A DNA stretch of 7,568 nt from Pseudomonadota bacterium. Its GTDB lineage: Bacteria > Pseudomonadota > Alphaproteobacteria > Azospirillales > Azospirillaceae. Each line of letters starts with the position of its first letter. The stretch's first letter is position 1. This document shows positions 1-6,470 of the stretch, piece by piece. The stretch is taken from positions 1 to 7,568 of the forward strand of contig JAEZHQ010000289.1 of assembly GCA_023416455.1 (NCBI GenBank), read 5' to 3'. Below the pieces are notes generated by a model. It had not been told where the DNA came from. It was given only the letters and a program-made list of their open reading frames with translations, and did no database searches. A program made the position numbers and the translations under genes.

Positions 1-2
1 AT

Positions 3-596
3 GCGCCGATGCTCGTCGTTGTACCGCCGTAAGGCTGCGTTGCCTCTGCGCTCCGACAGCACATCGAAAATCTTCGGCACCCCGTAGACGAACTGGAACA
101 TCCGGTCGAACAGGCCGCTCGGCACCAGCTTCATGATCGCGGTGTGGAACTGCAGGTTCAGCGCGCGCCACTGGTTGAGCGCCTCGCCTTCCAGCGGAAC
201 ATCCCCGCTAACCAGCGCTTCCGCACGATCGAGGCAGGTCCACAACGCCCGTTCGACCTCCCGCGGCAGACCGCGTTCGGCGACGATGCGGCACCCATGC
301 CCTTCCAGCAGCCCTCGCAGCTCATAGCTTTCCAGAAGATCGTGAAGGGTGAACTGACGCACCGCATAGCCACGGTTCAGTTCATAGGTGACCAGCCCCT
401 CACGTTCCGCCGCCACCAGCGCTTCCCGGACGGGTGTCCGTGACACGCCGAAACGGGCGGCCAACTCGGCCTCCCGCAGTTTCGTGCCCGGCGGCAGAGC
501 GCCTTCCAGAACGAGTTTGCGCAGCGCGACCGTGATGTTCCCGACCTGCTCCGAGCGATGGGTCGCCTTGCTGCCGGCGTCGGGAAACTCGGGCAC
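3..596 (-). CDS. GntR-family transcriptional regulator with FCD domain (C-terminus beyond the left edge)
   Basis: DNA-binding repressor or activator of the FadR/FCD branch of GntR. The visible 198 codons show an N-terminal winged helix-turn-helix at about residues 15-80. Its recognition region reads ELAARFGVSRTPVREAL (44-60) and its wing reads EGLVTYELNRGYAV (66-79). The all-helical FCD effector domain starts near residue 85. The FCD metal/ligand pattern [DN]xxxH is present as N147-L-Q-F-H151, and a second conserved histidine lies at H196 (YNDEH). Roughly the last 30-40 residues, including the final FCD histidine, fall outside the window. The start is GTG at 596: the in-frame codon two upstream is a TGA, and GGAG lies 6 nt before the GTG. 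The gene follows the AbrB-type gene by 49 nt in the same direction, so it is probably the pathway-specific regulator of this cluster. FCD regulators commonly bind small carboxylates; the actual ligand is unknown. Confidence 0.9.
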   Translation of the reverse strand, partial: MPEFPDAGSKATHRSEQVGNITVALRKLVLEGALPPGTKLREAELAARFGVSRTPVREALVAAEREGLVTYELNRGYAVRQFTLHDLLESYELRGLLEGHGCRIVAERGLPREVERALWTCLDRAEALVSGDVPLEGEALNQWRALNLQFHTAIMKLVPSGLFDRMFQFVYGVPKIFDVLSERRGNAALRRYNDEHRR

Positions 597-602
597 GGGT
601 CA

Positions 603-606
603 CTCC
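603..606 (-). promoter_or_regulatory. Ribosome-binding site fixing the GTG start of the GntR-family gene
   Basis: GGAG on the minus strand, followed by a 6-nt spacer and GTG (596-594). Because a TGA lies two codons upstream of this GTG in the same frame, this site decides the start of the regulator. Confidence 0.6.
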
Positions 607-615
607 GGTGTGGGA

Positions 616-631
616 AACGGCGTCGGCCGTT
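616..631 (-). repeat. Perfect inverted repeat (6-bp stem, 4-nt loop) in the AbrB-gntR spacer
   Basis: The minus strand reads AACGGC-CGAC-GCCGTT, a perfect hairpin with a possible flanking G-U pair. It sits 14 nt after the TAA of the AbrB-type gene and 9 nt before the GGAG of the regulator gene. No U-run follows (the next bases are TCCCAC), so it does not look like a classical intrinsic terminator. It could be an intercistronic stem affecting mRNA stability or translation, or a protein-binding palindrome. Only the palindrome itself is seen. Confidence 0.5.
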
Positions 632-645
632 CAAGCCTGCTGGAT

Positions 646-1719
646 TTATCTGCGTTGGAGAATCCGCACAAGGAGAACGCTGAGAAATATCGTTCCGAAA
701 AGCCGCATCGTCTGCAATGTGAGGATGAACTGCACATCGGCACCACTCCCCAAAGCCACGACGGTCATGGAATCGAGCCCACCCGGGCTGGTCGCGAGAT
801 AGGCGGTCAGCAAACCCTTGCCCGTCAGTGATTCCAGCAGGAACGCCGAACCGATGGACATCACCACCAGGCCCAGCGTGGACAACAGCATCAACGGAAC
901 CGACGCCAACAGGTCGCGCAGCAGGTTGCGGCGGAACCGCAGTCCCGTCGCCCAACCGATGATGGCGAAGGCGAGGCCGATCAGCCAGCCCGGCGCGTCC
1001 AGCTTGATCAGTCCCGACATGTTGACGGCCCCGCCAAGCAGGATCGGGCCGAGCAGCACCCCTCCCGGCATCCGCACCACCGTACCAAGCCAGCCGCCCA
1101 GCAATGCGACCGCGACCAGGGCCAGCGACGCCATGATCGACACGTCGCGCACCGCCACCGGCGACACGCCGGGTGCGCCGCCCGTCACCACCCCAGCCAT
1201 CACGGTGCAGGCCAGCGAGGCCATGCCGACGACGATGATGACACGCAGATACTGCATCACCGCGACATAGCGCGGATCGCCGCCGAAATCATCGGCCATC
1301 GCGATCATCGCCGGCGCCGCACCCGGCAGGGTTCCCCACAGCGCTGTTCCCTTCGGCAGACGGCCCGACCGTTCCATCAGCAATCCGACCAGCACTGCCC
1401 CCATCAGCATGGTGACCAAGGCGATCAGCATCGGGAACCAATGCAAGGCGATGTCGTCGAACACGGTGGCGTCCAGCGACAGGGCGACGACACCGCCGGT
1501 CAGCGCCTGGGCCAGCCAGGAGGAGCATTTGGGCAACTGCACCGTCGTGCCGCTCACACCCAGGATGATCGCCGCCAGCATCGGGCCGATCAACGTCGCG
1601 CCGGGAAGTTGGATCGCCAGGAACACCATGGTGATCAGGGTCGTGGTACCGAGAAGCAGACACCACTGGGTGCGGGTCGGGAGGGAAGTCATTCTGGTCG
1701 GCCAAATATCGAAGCGCAT
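646..1719 (-). CDS. AbrB-family integral membrane protein (putative transporter, duplicated AbrB domain)
   Basis: Polytopic inner-membrane protein of 357 aa, the usual size for the family (Pfam AbrB, often mislabelled 'ammonia monooxygenase' or 'transcriptional regulator'). About ten hydrophobic segments cover most of the chain. The internal duplication is plain: LPGATLIGP (38-46) recurs as MPGGVLLGP (217-225), and the P-G-(x)n-M-(x)n-G-D-(x)n-Q-x-x-R element starting at P132 recurs at P312, giving repeats offset by about 180 residues. No catalytic motif is visible. Function within the family is poorly defined; a transport role for a substrate or product of the neighbouring hydrolase is inferred from context. 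The start is uncertain: ATG 1719 gives the longest frame, but an inner ATG at 1692 gives a 348-aa protein with a cleaner N-terminus just before the first membrane helix. Neither has a convincing ribosome-binding site, which may mean weak translation. The stop is TAA. The gene lies 67 nt (94 nt from the inner start) downstream of the cysteine hydrolase gene and 49 nt upstream of the regulator gene. Confidence 0.88.
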   Translation of the reverse strand: MRFDIWPTRMTSLPTRTQWCLLLGTTTLITMVFLAIQLPGATLIGPMLAAIILGVSGTTVQLPKCSSWLAQALTGGVVALSLDATVFDDIALHWFPMLIALVTMLMGAVLVGLLMERSGRLPKGTALWGTLPGAAPAMIAMADDFGGDPRYVAVMQYLRVIIVVGMASLACTVMAGVVTGGAPGVSPVAVRDVSIMASLALVAVALLGGWLGTVVRMPGGVLLGPILLGGAVNMSGLIKLDAPGWLIGLAFAIIGWATGLRFRRNLLRDLLASVPLMLLSTLGLVVMSIGSAFLLESLTGKGLLTAYLATSPGGLDSMTVVALGSGADVQFILTLQTMRLFGTIFLSVLLVRILQRR

Positions 1720-1786
1720 CCGCCAGCGAGCGGCGAACGCGCTTCGTCTCCAAGTGGTTTCGGGGGGGACGGCTGTTCCGGCGCGA
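1720..1786. other. Spacer between the cysteine hydrolase and AbrB-type genes
   Basis: This 67-nt gap is the longest non-coding stretch in the window. On the minus strand it contains a run of seven C (1762-1768) and a short imperfect dyad around 1734-1746. I see no hairpin plus U-run terminator and no convincing -35/-10 promoter. Transcription probably reads through, but a separate promoter for the two downstream genes cannot be excluded. Confidence 0.4.
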
Positions 1787-2428
1787 TCAGGCGCTGGAGC
1801 CGTTGACGTAGGCCAGAACCTCGGCCACCGGCAGCACGTCGCCGTACTTTGCGTTCATGTCGAACAGGGCGGCCTCGTGGGGGGCCGGGTGACGGTCGCC
1901 GACGCATTCGGCGGGAACGATCACGCGGAAGCCGTGAGACACGCCGTCGAGGGCGGTCGCCCGCACGCAGCCGCTGGTCGAGCAGCCGGTGACGATCACC
2001 GTGTCGCATTCCAGCGTGCGCAGGATGGAGCTGAGCGGCGTGCCGAAGAAGCCGGAGGAATGGTGCTTGGTCAGCACGATGTCGCCTTGCCTGGGCGTGA
2101 TGCGCTTGTCGAACTTGCAGAGCGGGTTGTCGGCGGTGAAGGCACGCAGGGCCGGAACCTTCTTGACGAACATGCCGCCCTCATGGCCGGCCTCGTCATA
2201 GACGACCTGGGTGTAGATCACCGGCAGGCCGACGCTTCGGGCCGCGTCGTACAGTGGAACGCTCGCCTCCACGGCATCGACCACGCCGCTTCCATAGAAG
2301 GGTGCGCCGGGCTGCGTGTAGAAATCGATGAAGTCGATGGACAGGACGGCGGCTTTCTTGCCGAACCCGATGCGGTTCTGGAAGACGCCGGCGTAGTTTT
2401 CCCTAAGCTCGTCGGTGACGCTGAACAT
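1787..2428 (-). CDS. Isochorismatase-fold cysteine hydrolase, N-carbamoylsarcosine/maleamate amidohydrolase-like
   Basis: Probable cytoplasmic amidase of 213 aa that hydrolyses a C-N bond through a thioester, releasing ammonia. The triad is complete: D32 in LSIDFIDF, K121 in LTKHHSSGFFGT, and nucleophile C154 in the VTGCSTSGCVRAT element. The K-to-C spacing of 33 residues equals that recalled for Arthrobacter N-carbamoylsarcosine amidohydrolase (K144/C177). R179 in the GDR motif falls 25 residues after the nucleophile, where I would expect the substrate-carboxylate arginine of that enzyme (from memory). The C-terminal GDR...PHEAALFD...KYGDV signature is shared by carbamoylsarcosine amidases and NicF-type maleamate amidases, so the substrate is not resolved. 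A true isochorismatase is unlikely: there is no siderophore context. ATG 2428 is preceded by GAGG overlapping the stop of the ATPase gene 10 nt upstream, so the gene is coupled to the importer operon. It probably acts on the imported compound or a metabolite of it. Confidence 0.92.
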   Translation of the reverse strand: MFSVTDELRENYAGVFQNRIGFGKKAAVLSIDFIDFYTQPGAPFYGSGVVDAVEASVPLYDAARSVGLPVIYTQVVYDEAGHEGGMFVKKVPALRAFTADNPLCKFDKRITPRQGDIVLTKHHSSGFFGTPLSSILRTLECDTVIVTGCSTSGCVRATALDGVSHGFRVIVPAECVGDRHPAPHEAALFDMNAKYGDVLPVAEVLAYVNGSSA

Positions 2429-2436
2429 GGCTTCGA

Positions 2437-2440
2437 CCTC
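2437..2440 (-). promoter_or_regulatory. Stop-overlapping ribosome-binding site of the cysteine hydrolase gene
   Basis: GAGG overlaps the TGA stop (2441-2439) of the DppF-type gene, with an 8-nt spacer to ATG 2428. This supports the chosen start and suggests that ribosomes finishing the ATPase gene re-initiate on the hydrolase gene. Confidence 0.55.
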
Positions 2441-3575
2441 AGTTGGGTTGCAGTGCGTGGGTGGGACGGGGGGCGTAACCGATGTCTTCCAGGACCGATG
2501 CGGCGATGTCGGATCGGTTGTCCGGGGTTTCCGGGTAATGGCAGGCCACCTGATCGGTGCCTTCGATGGCCCGCAGGTCCGGCTGCTGATTCATGCAGGC
2601 GTCGGGCATCAGGGTGTCGCCCATCCGCTTGGTCGCAACGCCGCCCGCCGCGGCGATCAGCCGTGCGCGGTAACAGCGCGGATGGAAGCGGCAGCCCGAC
2701 GGCACTTTGGTGGCCGAGCCGATCTCACCCATCGCCACCGACGTCCGGGCGCTCTTGCGCATCCGCACCTCGGCGATGGGCACGGCGGCCAGAAGCGACA
2801 CGGTGTAAGGGTGCAGCGGGCGGCGGTAGAGGTTCTCGCGCGCCGCCAGTTCCACGATCTTGCCCAGATACATCACCGCGATGCGGTGGCTGACATGGCG
2901 CACCACCGCAAGATCGTGGGCGATGAACAGATAGGACAGGCCGCGTTCGCGCTGAAGCCGTTGCAGCAGATTGATGATCTGCGCCTGAATCGACACGTCG
3001 AGCGCCGACACCGGCTCGTCCAGCACCAGAATCTTGGGGTCCAGCGTCAGCGCGCGGGCGATGCCGATGCGCTGGCGCTGGCCGCCGGAGAATTGGTGGG
3101 GGTAGCGGTCGGCGTGGGCCGGGTCCAGCCCGACGAGGCTCATCACCCCGGCGACCTTCTGCGGCCCGTCGCCGTCCCACAGACCGTGAACCTTCAACGG
3201 TTCGGCGATGCTGTCGCCGATGCTGACGCGCGGGTCCAGCGAGCCGAAGGGATCCTGGAACACCATCTGGATGTCACGCCGCATCGCCTGCATGTCGGCG
3301 CGCGACACCGTGGTCACGTCGCGGCCGTCGACCATGATGCGGCCGCTGCTCGGCTCCACGAGGCGCAGGGCCAGACGGCCGAGCGTGCTCTTGCCGCTGC
3401 CGCTCTCGCCGACCAGCCCCAGCGTCTCACCGGCATGGATCGACAGGGACACGCCGTCGACCGCGCGCACGCCCTTGCTCATCCGCCCGAACAGGCCGGT
3501 GCGCCGCGCGAAGACGCGGGTGGCGTCCACCAGCTCAAGAGCGGGCGGGGTTGCGGCGTTCTGCTGTTTGCTCAT
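2439..3575 (-). CDS. Peptide-type ABC importer ATP-binding subunit, DppF/OppF-like
   Basis: Cytoplasmic ATPase of 378 aa that powers uptake as the partner of the DppD-type subunit. ABC motifs in order: Walker A GESGSGKST (56-64), Q-loop Q107 in VFQDP, signature FSGGQ (162-166), Walker B ILVLDEP (182-188), H-loop H220 in IAHD. The oligopeptide-transporter C-terminal domain starts around RRPLHPYTVSLL (251-262). Its tail has four cysteines, C295 (SGC), C301 (PRC), C327 and C345 (VACHYPE), of the kind that can bind an iron-sulfur cluster. The second-to-third gap of 25 residues is longer than the 6-8 I recall for typical homologues. About 30 further residues follow the last cysteine. ATG 3575 overlaps the upstream TGA as ATGA, with AAGGA 9 nt before it, so it is translationally coupled. 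The frame stays open upstream to 3674, but that part overlaps the conserved tail of the DppD-type gene and is not native sequence. Confidence 0.95.
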   Translation of the reverse strand: MSKQQNAATPPALELVDATRVFARRTGLFGRMSKGVRAVDGVSLSIHAGETLGLVGESGSGKSTLGRLALRLVEPSSGRIMVDGRDVTTVSRADMQAMRRDIQMVFQDPFGSLDPRVSIGDSIAEPLKVHGLWDGDGPQKVAGVMSLVGLDPAHADRYPHQFSGGQRQRIGIARALTLDPKILVLDEPVSALDVSIQAQIINLLQRLQRERGLSYLFIAHDLAVVRHVSHRIAVMYLGKIVELAARENLYRRPLHPYTVSLLAAVPIAEVRMRKSARTSVAMGEIGSATKVPSGCRFHPRCYRARLIAAAGGVATKRMGDTLMPDACMNQQPDLRAIEGTDQVACHYPETPDNRSDIAASVLEDIGYAPRPTHALQPN

Positions 3576-4624
3576 TGGACGCCATCCTTCCTGTCCAGTT
3601 GGCCGGCGTAAAAGCAGGCGCTGCGATGACCGGGCCGGTCGCCCGCCAGCGGCAGGGGCCGCTTGGTGCAGCAATCCGCCCGCCCATGGCCGACGGTGCA
3701 GCGCGGCTCGAACGCGCAGCCCGGCGGCAGACGCGCGACGTTGGGCGGCTGGCCCTCGATCGCCGGCAGGTCCTCGTCCAGCGGGCCGTCCAACCGGGGA
3801 ATGCTGCGGAACAGGGCGCGGGTGTAGGGGTGCTGCGGGTCGGTGAACACCTCGTCCAGCGTGCCGACCTCGACCAGACGCCCGGCATACATGACGGCGA
3901 CGGTGTCGGCGTATTTCGCCACCAGCCCCAGATCGTGGGTGATCAGCACCAGCGCCATGCCGGTTTCGGCCTGGAGGTCGGCCAGCAGATCCAGGATCTG
4001 CGCCTGCACCGTCACGTCCAGCGCCGTGGTCGGTTCGTCGGCGATCAGGACCTTGGGCGACAGCGCGATGGCCATGGCGATCAACACGCGCTGCCGCATG
4101 CCGCCGGAAAGCTGGTGGGGGTAGTCGTCGACGCGCCGCTCGGGATCGGGGATCTGGACCCGAGCCAGCAGTTTGATGGCGCGGGCGCGGGCGGCGCGGT
4201 GGCTGATGTCGGTGTGGGCCCGCAGGACCTCGATGATCTGCTGTCCGATGGTGAAGACCGGATTGAGCGCGGTCAGCGGGTCCTGGAAGATCATGGAGAT
4301 GACGGCACCGCGCATCCGGCGCATCCCGTCGGGCGAATGGCCGCGCAGATCCTGCCCGTCCACCCGCACCTCCCCCCGCAGCACCTTGCCCGGCGATGCG
4401 ATCAGGCCGAGGGCGGAGAGGAAGGTCATGGATTTGCCGGAGCCGGACTCACCGACCACCGCCAGCGTCCCACCGGCGGGCACGGCCAGCGAGATGGTGT
4501 CGATGACGGTGACCGGACCGTCGTCCCCCGGAAAGGCGGTGGTGAGGTCGCGAAGCTCCAGCGCGCTCCCGCCACGCACGAGGGATGGGGCGCCGGTCGC
4601 GGCGATCGAAGATTGGTTCGGCAT
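3572..4624 (-). CDS. Peptide-type ABC importer ATP-binding subunit, DppD/OppD-like
   Basis: Cytoplasmic ATPase of 350 aa, pairing with the DppF-type subunit below the DppB/DppC-type permeases. Motifs in order: Walker A GESGSGKSM (58-66), Q-loop Q114 in IFQDPLTALNP, signature LSGGM (162-166, the LSGGMRQR form typical of DppD/OppD), Walker B VLIADEP (182-188), H-loop H220 in ITHD. The C-terminal oligopeptide domain contains DPQHPYTRALFRSIP. The tail carries cysteines C303 (PGC), C309 (PRC), the pair C318-C319 and C337 (SAC), a possible iron-sulfur site. The start at ATG 4624 is favoured because GAGG lies 6 nt upstream and overlaps the stop of the DppC-type gene, and because the encoded N-terminus precedes the ABC domain by the usual 20 or so residues. 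The same frame is open far upstream into the permease genes, but that is a high-GC artefact. The 3' end overlaps the next ATPase gene by 4 nt. Confidence 0.95.
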   Translation of the reverse strand: MPNQSSIAATGAPSLVRGGSALELRDLTTAFPGDDGPVTVIDTISLAVPAGGTLAVVGESGSGKSMTFLSALGLIASPGKVLRGEVRVDGQDLRGHSPDGMRRMRGAVISMIFQDPLTALNPVFTIGQQIIEVLRAHTDISHRAARARAIKLLARVQIPDPERRVDDYPHQLSGGMRQRVLIAMAIALSPKVLIADEPTTALDVTVQAQILDLLADLQAETGMALVLITHDLGLVAKYADTVAVMYAGRLVEVGTLDEVFTDPQHPYTRALFRSIPRLDGPLDEDLPAIEGQPPNVARLPPGCAFEPRCTVGHGRADCCTKRPLPLAGDRPGHRSACFYAGQLDRKDGVQ

Positions 4625-4630
4625 GGGCAA

Positions 4631-4634
4631 CCTC
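4631..4634 (-). promoter_or_regulatory. Stop-overlapping ribosome-binding site deciding the DppD-type start
   Basis: GAGG overlaps the TGA (4635-4633) of the DppC-type gene and stands 6 nt before ATG 4624. It separates the true start from the many in-frame upstream codons left open by high GC. Confidence 0.6.
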
Positions 4635-5523
4635 ACAGCATCCGGCCGGAGGAACGGCGCATCTGCGGATCGAGCGTGTCGCGCAGGCCGTCTCCGAGCA
4701 GGTTCAGAGCAACCACCATCACGGCGATGGCGATGCCCGCCGACAGGGAGATCAAGGGGTTGGACGCCAGGAAGCTTTGGCCGTCGGAGATCACGTTGCC
4801 CCAGGTCGGGGTCGGCGGCTGCACGCCCAGACCGAGGAAGCTCAACCCCGCTTCGGCCAGAATGGCGGTGGCGGCGCTGACCGTCGCCACGACGATGACC
4901 GGCGGCAGGCTGTTGGGGATGACGTGCAGGAACAGCAGCCGGGCGGTGCCCATGCCGATGGCGCGGGACGCCTCGACATAGGTGCGCGGCTTGATGGTCA
5001 GCACGACCGCCCGCATGACCGCCGCGACGCGCGGTGCATAGGCCAGCGACACCGCGATGATGACCGATTCCAGCGAGGAGCCGCGCGCCGTCACCAGGGC
5101 GAGCGCCAGAAGGAAGCCGGGGAAGGCCAGCAGGATGTCGATGACCGAAACCGTGATCCGTTCGATCCAGCCGCCGAAGAAGCCGGCGACGGCGCCGATC
5201 ACCATGCCCAGGGTCAGGCACAGCGCCATGACCGAAATGGCGACCTGAAGGGAAATCCGCGTGCCCCAGATCAGCCGGGACAGCACGTCCCGGCCATACT
5301 GGTCGGTTCCCAGCGGATTCTGCGCCGATGGCGGAGCCAGCGTGTTGCCGAGATCCGTGACCAACGGCGAATGCGGGGCGATCCAGGGTGCCGCGATGGC
5401 CAGCAGCACCATCAGGATCATCAGCACGCCCCCGACGACGCATCCCGGATGACGCAGATAGCGCATCATCGAGGACCGGCGCGACAGCGGGGAGGCGGGG
5501 GAGGGGGAGGAGGATGCGGCCAT
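4633..5523 (-). CDS. Peptide-type ABC importer permease, DppC/OppC-like
   Basis: Inner-membrane permease subunit of 296 aa. It has a short cytoplasmic N-terminus, a first membrane helix at about 28-49 (the OppC N-terminal segment), and the conserved LGTDQYGRDVLSRLIWGTRISL stretch (71-92). The inner-membrane transport domain follows with helices near 92-118, 124-145, 152-175, 205-228 and 257-277. The EAA coupling loop is visible as EASRAIGMGTARLLFLHVIP (184-203), followed by NSLPP. The C-terminus LNLLGDGLRDTLDPQMR is characteristic of DppC/OppC/GsiD proteins. ATG 5523 lies 3 nt after the stop of the DppB-type gene, with only a weak GGGA 9 nt upstream, so translation is probably coupled. An inner ATG at 5469 is possible but has no ribosome-binding site. 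Residues 2-14 are a Ser/Pro/Ala-rich low-complexity stretch encoded by a pyrimidine-rich tract. Confidence 0.95.
   Translation of the reverse strand: MAASSSPSPASPLSRRSSMMRYLRHPGCVVGGVLMILMVLLAIAAPWIAPHSPLVTDLGNTLAPPSAQNPLGTDQYGRDVLSRLIWGTRISLQVAISVMALCLTLGMVIGAVAGFFGGWIERITVSVIDILLAFPGFLLALALVTARGSSLESVIIAVSLAYAPRVAAVMRAVVLTIKPRTYVEASRAIGMGTARLLFLHVIPNSLPPVIVVATVSAATAILAEAGLSFLGLGVQPPTPTWGNVISDGQSFLASNPLISLSAGIAIAVMVVALNLLGDGLRDTLDPQMRRSSGRML
5489..5514 (+). repeat. G-rich polypurine tract at the 5' end of the DppC-type gene
   Basis: Twenty-five of 26 plus-strand bases are purines, with G runs of 4, 2, 5, 5, 2 and 2 broken by single A residues and one C (5496). It lies on the template strand within codons 4-12 of the permease gene and encodes the Ser/Pro-rich N-terminus. 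It could form a two-tier quadruplex or triplex. It may simply be low-complexity coding DNA. Confidence 0.5.
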
Positions 5524-5526
5524 GGA

Positions 5527-6465
5527 TCACCGTCCCGAAAGGCGCGGATCGACCAGACCGTAGGCCAGATCGAGCAGGCTGTTGATGAACACGACCGCCA
5601 CGGCCAGAACCAGCACACCGGCCTGAACCAGCTGGTAGTCGCGGGCCGAAACCGCCTTCAGGATCATCGTGCCGATGCCGGGCCGGCTGAACACCACCTC
5701 GATCAGGATGGCGCTGCCCAGCGACCAGGCGAAGGTCACGCCGATGATGGCGAGGATCGGCACCAGGGCGTTTTTCAGGGCGAGCCGCCACACCACGCGG
5801 CGTTCCGGCACCCCCATCGCCCGCGCCACCCGGACGTAATCCTGGCCCAGCACTTCCAGCATGGCCGAGCGGGTGAGGCGGGTGATGTAGGCGGCGACCG
5901 AAACCCCCAGCACGCTGGCCGGAAGGACCAGATGGTAGAGCTGGTCCATCAGGTTGGGGCTGGAGGTCGACCCCAGCGCCGGAAGCCATTTCAGCTCTTG
6001 CGAGAACAGAAGAACCGAGGCGAGACCGAGCCAGAACACCGGGAAGGAGATGCCGAACAGGGCCACGACCATGATCAGCAGATCGCTCCACGACCCCTGG
6101 CGTTCCGCCGTGAGGATGCCGAGCGGAATGCCGATCACCACCGCGATGGCGAGTCCCGTGAAAGCCAGAATGGCCGATTCCGGCACGCTGAGCAGGATTT
6201 CCGTCAGGGCCGGACCGCCGGTCACGACCGATGTCCCGAAATCGCCGGTGAAGGCGCGGACGACATACAGGACATACTGCACATACACCGGCTGATCGAG
6301 ACCAAGCTGGGCGCGGAGCGTCGCCAACGCCTCTTCCGTCGCGTAATCGCCCAGCATGAACTGGGCGGGGTCGCCGGGGATCATCCGAACCATGAAGAAA
6401 GTCACGGTCACGATGCCGAACACCGTGATCGCAAGCTGAGACAACTGGCGCTGAAGTCGGTGCAT
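5527..6465 (-). CDS. Peptide-type ABC importer permease, DppB/OppB-like
   Basis: Inner-membrane permease subunit of 312 aa, a normal length for DppB. The first helix at about 11-29 ends in the family hallmark VRMIPGDPA (26-34). A periplasmic region with LGLDQPVYVQYVLYV (54-68) and GDFGTSV (74-80) follows. The transport domain has helices near 97-120, 128-152, 176-196, 236-258 and 280-301. The EAA coupling loop runs from D209 (DYVRVARAMGVPERRVVW) to KNALVPI (231-237), and the C-terminus LLDLAYGLVDPRLS is typical of the family. It forms the translocation pore with the DppC-type protein. ATG 6465 lies 5 nt after the binding-protein stop, preceded by a strong GAGGGG. The stop is TGA, 3 nt before the next start. 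Confidence 0.96.
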   Translation of the reverse strand: MHRLQRQLSQLAITVFGIVTVTFFMVRMIPGDPAQFMLGDYATEEALATLRAQLGLDQPVYVQYVLYVVRAFTGDFGTSVVTGGPALTEILLSVPESAILAFTGLAIAVVIGIPLGILTAERQGSWSDLLIMVVALFGISFPVFWLGLASVLLFSQELKWLPALGSTSSPNLMDQLYHLVLPASVLGVSVAAYITRLTRSAMLEVLGQDYVRVARAMGVPERRVVWRLALKNALVPILAIIGVTFAWSLGSAILIEVVFSRPGIGTMILKAVSARDYQLVQAGVLVLAVAVVFINSLLDLAYGLVDPRLSGR

Positions 6466-6470
6466 CGCTG

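Noticed and set aside
646..1719. Ammonia monooxygenase or AbrB-type DNA-binding transcription factor
   Set aside because: The sequence is a duplicated polytopic membrane protein with no metal-site motif and no swapped-hairpin DNA-binding domain; these names are historical mislabels of the family.
1734..1746. Short dyad (CGAA and TTCG arms around CGCGC) as an operator or terminator
   Set aside because: Only 4-bp arms in GC-rich DNA and no U-run; expected by chance.
1762..1768. Run of seven G/C bases as a phase-variable switch
   Set aside because: It is non-coding, short, far from a recognisable promoter, and no alternative frame depends on it.
1787..2428. True isochorismatase (siderophore) or nicotinamidase
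   Set aside because: No siderophore or NAD-salvage neighbours, no nicotinamidase metal-binding motif pattern, and the GDR...PHEA...KYGDV tail points to the carbamoylsarcosine/maleamate amidase side of the superfamily.
1409..2893. Long plus-strand open frame opposite the AbrB-type, hydrolase and DppF-type genes
   Set aside because: Its translation is Arg/Gly/Ala/His-rich with no recognisable domain, and it crosses three well-supported minus-strand genes; it is a high-GC antisense artefact.
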